Assembly: GCA_020634895.1 (NCBI GenBank)
Contig: JACKAV010000010.1
Span: forward strand, 1 to 64,000
Length of the DNA stretch: 64,000 nt
Direction: 5' to 3'
DNA from: Anaerolineales bacterium
Lineage (GTDB): Bacteria; Chloroflexota; Anaerolineae; Anaerolineales; Villigracilaceae
Shown in pieces: positions 44,988-52,410 of the stretch (position 1 is its first letter; each line of letters begins with the position of its first letter). A program made the translations under genes and the position numbers. A model generated the notes under the pieces. That model was not told the origin of the DNA. It did not search any database and saw nothing but the letters and a program-made list of their open reading frames with translations.

Positions 44988-45701
44988 TCATTTAACAACA
45001 ATTGTCAGACCCAGAGTCGCCCCAAAGGCATTGCCGCCTGCGTCTGCCATACGCCAATAACCAGAGTAGGTCCCTTCATGATTTGGGGCTGTAACGATCA
45101 CAGACACTTCCCCCCATTCTCCCGGGAGGACATTTCTTCCCAAACGATTCCACGATGAATCAAAATATTGGTCGTTGACAACCGCCATGCCGTAGTTGTA
45201 TTCCCAATTGCAGGAGCCGGTATTTTCGACCTTCCACGTTTTCACAAATTCTTCACCGGGTGAAACCTCCGTTCCACCTGGGTAATTTACATCGCGCACA
45301 AAAGCGGAGTTGTTACAGCCAAACGCCAATGCGCCCGTATTGGCTGTCGCCGTTGGCGGTGTACCTGTTACCGTTGGGGTTAACGCCAAATTCGGTGTGG
45401 ATGTGTAATAGATTAGTACAGGCGTCCAGGTTGGGGGGACAGGAAGCTGGGTGTTATACGGCTCTGGTGTAGGCAGGAACGTATTTGTCGGTAAGGGGGT
45501 ATTGGTGTCTGTTGGCATCATTTCCACAATGGCGGTTTGGGTGCCGAAGAACGCAGAGACCATCGTGCCGACCGAACTGGTCAAGAGAATATCTTCCTCG
45601 GTGATGCCGCTTTCGTCAGCGGTATCACCACAGGCGGAGAGCAAAAATACCGCGATCACAAACACGTACAGGAATCTTCGATCGAACCTCATTCGAATCA
45701 C
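44988..45701 (-). CDS. Lipoprotein with Thr/Pro linker and NBR1-type Ig domain
   Basis: 237 aa. A signal peptide ends in FLLSAC, with lipidation expected at about C24. A Thr/Pro/Asn-rich linker (about residues 60-125) leads to a beta domain with conserved Trp residues (VKTWKVENTGSCNWEYNY, WNRLGRN, SGYWRMADAGG). This matches the FW or NBR1-Ig-like domain found in Chloroflexota surface proteins and in eukaryotic NBR1. It is likely anchored outside the cytoplasmic membrane. Ligand unknown. Confidence 0.75.
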   Translation of the reverse strand: MIRMRFDRRFLYVFVIAVFLLSACGDTADESGITEEDILLTSSVGTMVSAFFGTQTAIVEMMPTDTNTPLPTNTFLPTPEPYNTQLPVPPTWTPVLIYYTSTPNLALTPTVTGTPPTATANTGALAFGCNNSAFVRDVNYPGGTEVSPGEEFVKTWKVENTGSCNWEYNYGMAVVNDQYFDSSWNRLGRNVLPGEWGEVSVIVTAPNHEGTYSGYWRMADAGGNAFGATLGLTIVVK

Positions 45702-45790
45702 CTCGTTTTCTATTTTCCAAAGACATCAATAATTATAAATTGAAAACAGGAGCAGGGTTTGGGAATAATGTGAAGTTCAATAGTTTATAT

Positions 45791-45821
45791 AAAAAACAGA
45801 CCTTGTATTAAGGTCTGTTTT
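45791..45821 (-). terminator. Terminator of the acyltransferase pair
   Basis: AACAGACCTT/AAGGTCTGTT with a five-base loop. On the minus strand a T tract follows. It lies 20 bases beyond the plsC-like stop. Confidence 0.8.
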
Positions 45822-45841
45822 AGGCAATTGTCATTTTGAAT

Positions 45842-46531
45842 CTAATCAAACCCTTTTGGCATTTCTGAGTATACACCGCGCATTTCTTCAGGAAGTTCCG
45901 CGGCTAGGGTGAACATTACACGGTCCATAAGTGCGAGTGGAGTTTCACCCGGTTTTGGAAGAATGAGGGGCAGGATTTTGACTGTCACATGGGTGCGGCG
46001 GGGAAAGTGTTCGAAGAATTTGTCAGAGCCGATAACTGCCATGGGAACGATGGGACAGTTCGCGTCAAGGGCGAGGCGGGCGGAGCCGGTCTTGGCGACG
46101 CCGAGTCCTCCTCCTTTTGAACGTCGACCTTCCGGGAACATGCCGAGGGTTTGTCCGTGCTCCAGAATGCGGGCAGCATGACGAATTGCCCATTCATCCT
46201 TTTCGCCGCGATAAACGGGAAAAGCGCCGAGATCGCGGATAATAGATGCAAACACGGGAATCTTAAACAGACTGGCTTTTCCCATGAAAAAGATCGGGCG
46301 CGGAATGCTCAACTGCATGGGGATCACATCGAAATTCGTGACATGGTTTGCGGTGAGAACCACTGCCCCATCAGTCGGTAGATTTTCCGTCCCTTGAACC
46401 TCAAGTTTCATGATGAGCTTGAACAAAGTACCCAGCAGAAAAACAATGATTTTTCGAAGCGGGGTGGCACGAAATGCGAAGTGTAATTTGTCGCGAGAAT
46501 CGAAGAATTCAGGTCTTTCCAAGATCATCAT
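45842..46531 (-). CDS. 1-acyl-sn-glycerol-3-phosphate acyltransferase (PlsC family)
   Basis: Transfers an acyl chain to lysophosphatidate in phospholipid synthesis. 229 aa. Catalytic H-x4-D is visible in TANHVTNFDV (about residues 61-70), and FPEGRRSKGGG forms the phosphate-binding motif (about 134-144). An N-terminal hydrophobic helix anchors it. Its ATG overlaps the stop of the upstream OatA-like gene by four bases, so the two are translationally coupled. Modest specificity evidence: it could serve another acyl acceptor. Confidence 0.9.
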   Translation of the reverse strand: MMILERPEFFDSRDKLHFAFRATPLRKIIVFLLGTLFKLIMKLEVQGTENLPTDGAVVLTANHVTNFDVIPMQLSIPRPIFFMGKASLFKIPVFASIIRDLGAFPVYRGEKDEWAIRHAARILEHGQTLGMFPEGRRSKGGGLGVAKTGSARLALDANCPIVPMAVIGSDKFFEHFPRRTHVTVKILPLILPKPGETPLALMDRVMFTLAAELPEEMRGVYSEMPKGFD

Positions 46532-48330
46532 CTCAAATCATCGATCAATTTTGTAAATACGCCACCCAACACCTCACTTCCGGACAGGGTTAGATGGGTA
46601 TTGTCAAAATAAAGCGGTTTCCCATTATCTAAAACAAGGCGACAATCCGGGGCACAAAACGAATCCACTACTGAATACACCCGAAATTTATCATATCTTA
46701 CCCCAGATACCATATTGATAATATTTTGACGAACCCTCAAGTAATCATCTCTTGTCTGTAAAGGCACGGTTTGCCCAATCTCTAGATGTTTTATCAAAGC
46801 ATCTGGAACATTAACATCCCAAGTGGGTACCGGCATGATGAAAGATAAAGGAATCTGATTTTGGGTGGACAATTCCACCAGGCGCTCAAACGATGAAGGC
46901 GGCAGCCCGCCGGGAGAGTAATGCAAAACAATAGCATCCACATTTCTTTCTTTCGCTATTTGCATTACCTGCTCGGGATCCATTCCGCCTTCGTAAAGCG
47001 GATCATTTTTCACCAAAAAATAAACCACCGCATTTTCAGACTCCGCCACTTTTGTAAAAGTCGTTTTGATCGCATCAGCGTGGCTATCGCCTACCAGTAG
47101 AATTCGCAGATCCGGCGATTCGGCTATGGGTTGAAGTTCACAGTCTGCCGCCAGCGGATGAAGAAAACGATTTAGTTTTCCGCACCGATATTCGCTTCTA
47201 TCAAACCACGCTTGATATATCAGCATCTCATTATCAGAGATTAATGTTTTCTGTATTTGAAAGCCAAGCGGAGCAAAAACAAGAATGGCAATAGGAGCGT
47301 ATATAAGCCATTTTCTTACATGAACATTGTTTCTCATCGGGGTTTCGATCAGATAGAACAACAACATGGACGCAAAGACTATTATCAAAGCCATCAACAA
47401 GGTTTTGCCAATGCTTCCTGCTTCGGTCACAGTACCAGAAAACGGTTTATACAAATAGAAAACAATTACAGGAAAATGAGCCAAATAAATGGAATAAGAG
47501 TATTTCCCGAGTTTTTCGAGCGCAGTTGAGATTAAATTATTTTCAATCCATGCAGGTACGCCAATCCATAAGATCCCTGCGGTCGCCGCGCTAACCACCA
47601 ACGCAGCCAGCCCGGGATGCCCACTCACAAAACTCCAATCGGTTCCGTCCACTTTTACCAACGGGATGCATAACAACAAAAGGAATAAGGCTCCCCCCGC
47701 GAAAGAAACCGCACCTTTTTCTTCCCGCTTCCGGCTGGAAAGGTATTTTGCCACCATAAACCCCATCAGAAATTGCCATACTCGAAACGGGAGGAGGTAA
47801 AAAACAGTCTTTGGGGAAACACCAAGGGTAAAAATACTTAATATCAAAGACGACAGGGCGATAATTGGAACGGAAAATTTGATCTTTTTATAAAACCAAT
47901 ATATCAGCGGTACCAGCAAATAAAATTGGATCTCCACGCCGAGCGACCAAAGGTGTAACAGGGGTCGAAATGCCGTATTATCCCAATAGGAGTAATCCAT
48001 CCAGAAACCGATATTGGATGAAAAAAAAGTTGCAAATACCGCCTGCGTTGCCACCTGATCGTATTCAACTGGAGCGGTAATAAATATTGCCGCCAGCACT
48101 GAAACAAAGATGGTAGCAAAATAAGCAGGCAGTAATCGTTTTGCCCGTTTCGCAAAAAAATCGGATGTTTTTTCCGGGTCGTACATAACGCCCATCAAAT
48201 ATCCGCTAATAACGAAGAAAATGTCAACGCCTAGAAAACCGCTATTAAATCCCCAAACACCCAGGTGAAATAAAACAACAAATAAAACCGCAATCCCGCG
48301 CAAAATTTGGATGTCTTTTCGATACTTCAT
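46528..48330 (-). CDS. OatA-like surface acyltransferase (Acyltransferase_3 plus SGNH)
   Basis: 600 aa from ATG 48330, which has AGGAGG ten bases upstream. Ten or so membrane spans form the Acyltransferase_3 domain, with DIQILRGIAVLFVVLFHLG at the start and GVDIFFVISGY following. The C-terminal 220 residues form an SGNH hydrolase-like domain with ILLVGDSHADAIK as block I and NTHLTLSGSE as the terminal Asp/His block. Members acetylate peptidoglycan or surface glycans. The gene is AT-richer than its neighbours, suggesting acquisition. It is coupled to the plsC-like gene by a four-base ATGA overlap. Confidence 0.88.
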   Translation of the reverse strand: MKYRKDIQILRGIAVLFVVLFHLGVWGFNSGFLGVDIFFVISGYLMGVMYDPEKTSDFFAKRAKRLLPAYFATIFVSVLAAIFITAPVEYDQVATQAVFATFFSSNIGFWMDYSYWDNTAFRPLLHLWSLGVEIQFYLLVPLIYWFYKKIKFSVPIIALSSLILSIFTLGVSPKTVFYLLPFRVWQFLMGFMVAKYLSSRKREEKGAVSFAGGALFLLLLCIPLVKVDGTDWSFVSGHPGLAALVVSAATAGILWIGVPAWIENNLISTALEKLGKYSYSIYLAHFPVIVFYLYKPFSGTVTEAGSIGKTLLMALIIVFASMLLFYLIETPMRNNVHVRKWLIYAPIAILVFAPLGFQIQKTLISDNEMLIYQAWFDRSEYRCGKLNRFLHPLAADCELQPIAESPDLRILLVGDSHADAIKTTFTKVAESENAVVYFLVKNDPLYEGGMDPEQVMQIAKERNVDAIVLHYSPGGLPPSSFERLVELSTQNQIPLSFIMPVPTWDVNVPDALIKHLEIGQTVPLQTRDDYLRVRQNIINMVSGVRYDKFRVYSVVDSFCAPDCRLVLDNGKPLYFDNTHLTLSGSEVLGGVFTKLIDDLR

Positions 48331-48565
48331 AACTTTATTTCCTCCTGCGATATGTATATATAATGCCAAGCATTTCTTTGTTCCATCGAGCTGAAGTTTT
48401 ACTTTATCTGTTTATATGGATGAAAATTGATTAATATCCTATATGTCCCATATGATAATCACGTTTATGAAAAATAACGCTCCATTGGGGTTATACTTGC
48501 ATACTTGTAAGGAGAAGCTATTCTTAGCCAATTTTGGCTTAAAACAATTATTGGAGTAAATCAAA

Positions 48566-49864
48566 ATGGACACAACGATCGAAAGTATCTCCGCGCTGGA
48601 AATTCTGGATTCGCGCGGCAATCCCACTGTGGAAGTGGAAGTTCTGTTAATGGATGGTTCGTGGGGGCGCGCAGCGGTTCCCTCCGGTGCATCGACCGGT
48701 GAGCATGAAGCTCTGGAAATGCGTGACGGCGATAAGAAACGCTATCTCGGCAAGGGCGTAACCAATGCAGTCATGAACGTCAACGGCGTGATCGCAGATT
48801 CGCTTTTCGGGTGGGACGCCTCAGACCAAAAAGGCATCGACGCGGAAATGCTCTCCATGGACGGCACTGCAAATAAATCCAAACTCGGCGCGAATGCGAT
48901 TCTGGGCGTGAGCCTTGCGGTTGCAAAAGCGGCGGCAAACTCATTCGGCATGCCGTTGTACCGCTATCTCGGCGGTGTGTATGCGCATGTCCTGCCTGTG
49001 CCGATGATGAACATCATGAACGGCGGCGCGCATACAAGCTGGCAAAGCACCGACATGCAGGAATTCATGGTCATGCCATTCGGCGCGCCGACCTTTGCTG
49101 AAGGTTTGCGCTGGGGCGCGGAAATCTATCACGCGCTCAAATCGGTCTTAAAGGAAAAAAATTACAGCGCCCTCGTCGGTGACGAAGGCGGTTACGCCCC
49201 TGCACTAAAGGCAAATAATGAAGCCATTGAGCTAATCCTTGCGGCAATCGAAAAAGCGGGCTTCAAAGCAGGGCGCGGCGAACAGGTCGCCATTGCGTTG
49301 GACCCGGCTGCTTCTGAGCTGTATGATGAGAAGAGCAAGAAATACAACCTCCGCAAGGAAGGCAAGGAACTCACCGGCGAACAGATGGTTGAGTTCTGGG
49401 CAAAATGGGTCAAGGACTATCCCATCGTTTCCATTGAAGACGGTCTTGCACAGGATGATTGGGCATCATGGGAAATGCTGGTTAAATCCATCGGTGACAA
49501 ATGCCAGATCGTCGGTGATGACCTGCTGGTGACCAACCCCGAACGCGTCCGCAAGGCGATCAAGGAAGATGCGGCGAATGCCCTTTTGGTTAAGGTCAAC
49601 CAGATCGGTTCGCTCACTGAGACGATCGAAGCTGTGGATCTCTGCCATCGCGCCGGATGGAGAACGGTGACGTCGCATCGCTCCGGCGAGACGGAAGACG
49701 CCACCATCGCCGATCTCGCTGTTGCGCTCAACACGGGTCAGATCAAGACGGGTGCTCCCGCCCGCTCCGACCGGGTAGCAAAATACAACCAACTCCTGCG
49801 CATCGAAGCAGAGTTGGGAAGCACAGCCAAGTACGCCGGTTGGGACGCTCTCAAAGTCAAGTAA
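48566..49864 (+). CDS. eno: Enolase
   Basis: Interconverts 2-phosphoglycerate and phosphoenolpyruvate. 432 aa, the usual size. Key motifs are ILDSRGNPTVEVEV (residues about 12-25), LVGDEGGYAP with the catalytic Glu near 210, the metal ligands in SIEDGLAQDDW and IVGDDLLVTN, and the catalytic Lys region LLVKVNQIGSLTE with SHRSGETEDATIADL. GGAG precedes the ATG, and a perfect AGCCAA/TTGGCT hairpin lies at 48525-48538 in the leader. Confidence 0.98.
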   Translation: MDTTIESISALEILDSRGNPTVEVEVLLMDGSWGRAAVPSGASTGEHEALEMRDGDKKRYLGKGVTNAVMNVNGVIADSLFGWDASDQKGIDAEMLSMDGTANKSKLGANAILGVSLAVAKAAANSFGMPLYRYLGGVYAHVLPVPMMNIMNGGAHTSWQSTDMQEFMVMPFGAPTFAEGLRWGAEIYHALKSVLKEKNYSALVGDEGGYAPALKANNEAIELILAAIEKAGFKAGRGEQVAIALDPAASELYDEKSKKYNLRKEGKELTGEQMVEFWAKWVKDYPIVSIEDGLAQDDWASWEMLVKSIGDKCQIVGDDLLVTNPERVRKAIKEDAANALLVKVNQIGSLTETIEAVDLCHRAGWRTVTSHRSGETEDATIADLAVALNTGQIKTGAPARSDRVAKYNQLLRIEAELGSTAKYAGWDALKVK

Positions 49865-49873
49865 AAAAACAAG

Positions 49874-49905
49874 CAGGGCAGAGAAATTCTCTGCCCTGAC
49901 TTTTT
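49874..49905. terminator. Terminator of eno
   Basis: CAGGGCAGAGAA/TTCTCTGCCCTG with almost no loop, followed by ACTTTTTG. Confidence 0.85.
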
Positions 49906-49993
49906 GTGATTAGCTTCAAATGAAATAAATTTCTGAGGGGAGAATCAAGCCGAAGGTCCAGAAAGAGGCGGATGTACTTTGTCATTTATTAAG

Positions 49994-50021
49994 TTGACAA
50001 ACATTCCTAATCCCCTATAAT
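49994..50021 (+). promoter_or_regulatory. Consensus sigma-70 promoter of the ROK regulator
   Basis: Exact TTGACA (49994-49999), a 16-base spacer, and exact TATAAT (50016-50021). The predicted start near 50028 gives a leader of about 22 nt. A perfect promoter on a repressor gene suggests autorepression, although no operator was recognised. Confidence 0.8.
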
Positions 50022-50049
50022 TCGTTTGTTGCCTCAACATACTAATCAT

Positions 50050-51282
50050 ATGAATCATAAAACTACTGCCGACCAGGCATATGTTCGCGAGACCAATCTC
50101 TCACTGGTGCTCAGGCTGATCCATAACCAATCGCCGCTATCGCGCGCGCAGTTGGCTGGCATTACCGGCTTGAACAAGTCGACCGTTTCAAGCCTGGTGG
50201 ACGATCTTATCGAGCGGGGACTTGTTTGCGAAACCGGAAGCAATACCGGCGGGACGGGACGCCCCGCCACTCTTTTGGAAATAAACCCACAAGCTGGACA
50301 TGTCATCGGTGTGGAACTGGGCGTCGACTTTGTCTCCGTCGCTGTTACAGATATCCGCGGAAATATTCTTTGGCGCCGACGCGAAGACGCAGACCCATCT
50401 GACGATCAGGATAAGATGATCCAGCAGACTCTGCAGATCGTGAAGGATGCCATTACTGCGGGTAAACGCAAGGGTTATAAATTTTTGGGCATAGGGCTGG
50501 CAACGCCGGGAACGGTGGATGTGAGCAATGGCGTTCTGATCTTCGCGCCAAATCTCCATTGGCGGAATGTTCCGTTCGGAAAAATATTTTCAGAGCAGAC
50601 CAAACTCAGAGTCTTTGTTGAGAACGACGCGAATGCGGCGGCGATTGCCGAGCATTTATTCGGCACCACCTGCCAGAGCCGCAACTTTCTTTTTGTCTTC
50701 GCAGGTGTCGGCATCGGCGGCGGACTGTTCCTGAACGGCGAACTGTATCGCGGGAAGAACGGATTCGCCGGTGAGATCGGGCATTTCCCCATTATGGCGG
50801 AACCTTCACAAAATGTTTGTCACTGCGGCAATCGCGGCTGCTGGGAAACGTACGCAAATCAATATTCGATCATCCAGCGCATACAAGCCCGCATGGAAGT
50901 AAAACGCACCAGCATCATTCCCAAACTGATGGCGGAACAGAATTCGCCGTTGAGCATTCCGCTTATCAAACAGGCAGCAGACGCAGGCGACAATGAAGCG
51001 ATCGATTCATTTGCAGAAGCAGGTCGCGCAATGGGACAGGGCTTTGCGGGTCTGATCAATATCTTCAACCCCGAAAAAATCATTCTCGGCGGTCCGTTGA
51101 GCATAGCGGGAGAATACCTGCTGCCATCCATCAAACAGACCGTAGAAATGCATTCCCTTCCTGAGATCGATCAGCAGGTGGAAATTCTGCTTTCGCCATT
51201 CGGACCAGACGCAAGCCTGATCGGTGCAATTGCCATCGTCGTTGATGACCTGATCGCCACCCCTTCGCAATTTTCCAAATAG
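50050..51282 (+). CDS. ROK-family transcriptional regulator (NagC/XylR type)
   Basis: 410 aa from ATG 50050. The N-terminal winged helix-turn-helix (LSRAQLAGITGLNKSTVSSL, about residues 29-48) precedes a ROK sugar-kinase-like domain. The DxGxT-like motif is VIGVELGVDFVSVAV, the ATP site resembles GVGIGGGLFLNGELYRG, and the zinc site CHCGNRGCWETY is intact. These proteins repress carbohydrate genes and respond to the free sugar. It opens the sugar locus that continues through the histidine kinase and the ChvE-type transporter, so regulation of that transporter is likely but not proven. It ends two bases from the convergent response regulator gene. Confidence 0.92.
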   Translation: MNHKTTADQAYVRETNLSLVLRLIHNQSPLSRAQLAGITGLNKSTVSSLVDDLIERGLVCETGSNTGGTGRPATLLEINPQAGHVIGVELGVDFVSVAVTDIRGNILWRRREDADPSDDQDKMIQQTLQIVKDAITAGKRKGYKFLGIGLATPGTVDVSNGVLIFAPNLHWRNVPFGKIFSEQTKLRVFVENDANAAAIAEHLFGTTCQSRNFLFVFAGVGIGGGLFLNGELYRGKNGFAGEIGHFPIMAEPSQNVCHCGNRGCWETYANQYSIIQRIQARMEVKRTSIIPKLMAEQNSPLSIPLIKQAADAGDNEAIDSFAEAGRAMGQGFAGLINIFNPEKIILGGPLSIAGEYLLPSIKQTVEMHSLPEIDQQVEILLSPFGPDASLIGAIAIVVDDLIATPSQFSK

Positions 51283-51284
51283 TT

Positions 51285-52334
51285 CTACTTCAGAATATCC
51301 TCAATAACCTGCCGCAGAGATGCTGTGTCAAGGTCTTTTTTATCGAGGAAGGCAGCCACACCGGCGGCAGTTGCCTGCTTTCGAAACTCGCGGTCGGGAT
51401 AGGCGCTGATGACCACAACCCGCGTCGACGGGGAAACCGCCCGCAGTTTTCGAGCGCATTGGATTCCATCTTCGCCGTCAAGAACGACATCGATGAATGC
51501 AAGCTGCGGCTGGACCTGCTTCCCCATCGTCAACGCACTGGAAGTATTCTCCGCCTCATACAGGACAGCCGAGGCTTGGATCCTGCCAATGAGCCTGCCC
51601 AACTGCTGACGGTAACGCGCATTATCGTCAACGATCATAATGACCAGTCCCTGTTCGGCAGGTTTCGGTTCCAGCTTGACCATCTCCTGTCCGCTGGAGG
51701 CGAGAAGTTCAGGGTGACGCAAAATGTAGTTCGATGCTTTAAGTCGGCTATCCACGCCCAGAACACGATACAAGGCTGTCAGATGATTCTCCACGGTCTT
51801 GACGCTCAAGTCGAGGGTTTGGGCAATGTTGCGGTTATCCGCGCCCTGGGCGATCAACTGCAGGAGCTCGCGCTGCCGTCGGGTGAGAAAAGGGACATTC
51901 GTAAGCGGAGCAGCTGTCGGGCGGTTGATGAGGCGGTCTATCAAACTTCCGGAGATCCATCTATCACCGTTCAATACTTTTTGGGTGGCGAGCTGCAGAT
52001 CCGCAAGAGGTTGATCCTTCAGGTGGTATCCATTGACACCAGCCTTTAATAATCCCACCACATACGATTCATCGTTATAGGCGCTGACGATCAGTATCTT
52101 GATATCGGGATATTTTGCCTTGATCTCCTGAACCGCGGAGATCGGTTCAAAATCCGGCATGCTTGCATCCATGATCAAAAGGTCAATCTGGGTGGAAGAT
52201 ATGGCATTCATCAACTCGATCCCATCCCCCACTTCACCGATTATTTCCAGATCAGGCAGAACCTCCAAAGCGTTACGCAGACCAGCCCGTACGACGGTAT
52301 GGTCGTCAGCCAGCAAAACTCGTATAGAAGACAT
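51285..52334 (-). CDS. Response regulator with REC-HTH-REC architecture
   Basis: 349 aa from ATG 52334; longer in-frame readings are spurious. The N-terminal receiver has D10-D11, phospho-acceptor D56 (LLIMDASMP) and K106. A NarL/LuxR-type helix-turn-helix follows at about residues 148-208 (TRRQRELLQLIAQGADNRNI, VKTVENHLTALYRVLGV). A second, complete receiver at the C-terminus has D236-D237, D282 and K332-K333. Ordinary NarL regulators end after the HTH, so two phosphorylation sites flank the DNA-binding domain. It is divergent from the ABC/kinase fusion, 76 bases apart, which is its obvious partner. Confidence 0.92.
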   Translation of the reverse strand: MSSIRVLLADDHTVVRAGLRNALEVLPDLEIIGEVGDGIELMNAISSTQIDLLIMDASMPDFEPISAVQEIKAKYPDIKILIVSAYNDESYVVGLLKAGVNGYHLKDQPLADLQLATQKVLNGDRWISGSLIDRLINRPTAAPLTNVPFLTRRQRELLQLIAQGADNRNIAQTLDLSVKTVENHLTALYRVLGVDSRLKASNYILRHPELLASSGQEMVKLEPKPAEQGLVIMIVDDNARYRQQLGRLIGRIQASAVLYEAENTSSALTMGKQVQPQLAFIDVVLDGEDGIQCARKLRAVSPSTRVVVISAYPDREFRKQATAAGVAAFLDKKDLDTASLRQVIEDILK

Positions 52335-52340
52335 ACAACT

Positions 52341-52369
52341 ATTATGCCGTAATTGGGGGAAACTGGCTA
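52341..52369 (-). promoter_or_regulatory. Promoter of the response regulator, near-leaderless
   Basis: On the minus strand TAGCCA (52369-52364), 17 bases, CATAAT (52346-52341), with only six bases to ATG 52334. The transcript probably begins at or next to the start codon, which has no Shine-Dalgarno. Confidence 0.5.
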
Positions 52370-52375
52370 GAAAGC

Positions 52376-52404
52376 CTGAAAGTTTTTTGGAAACTCGGTA
52401 CAAT
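52376..52404 (+). promoter_or_regulatory. Promoter of the ABC/kinase fusion, near-leaderless
   Basis: CTGAAA (52376-52381), 17 bases, TACAAT (52399-52404), then six bases to ATG 52411. The -35 boxes of the two divergent promoters are only six bases apart, so a regulator bound there would control both. Confidence 0.5.
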
Positions 52405-52410
52405 ATTGGA

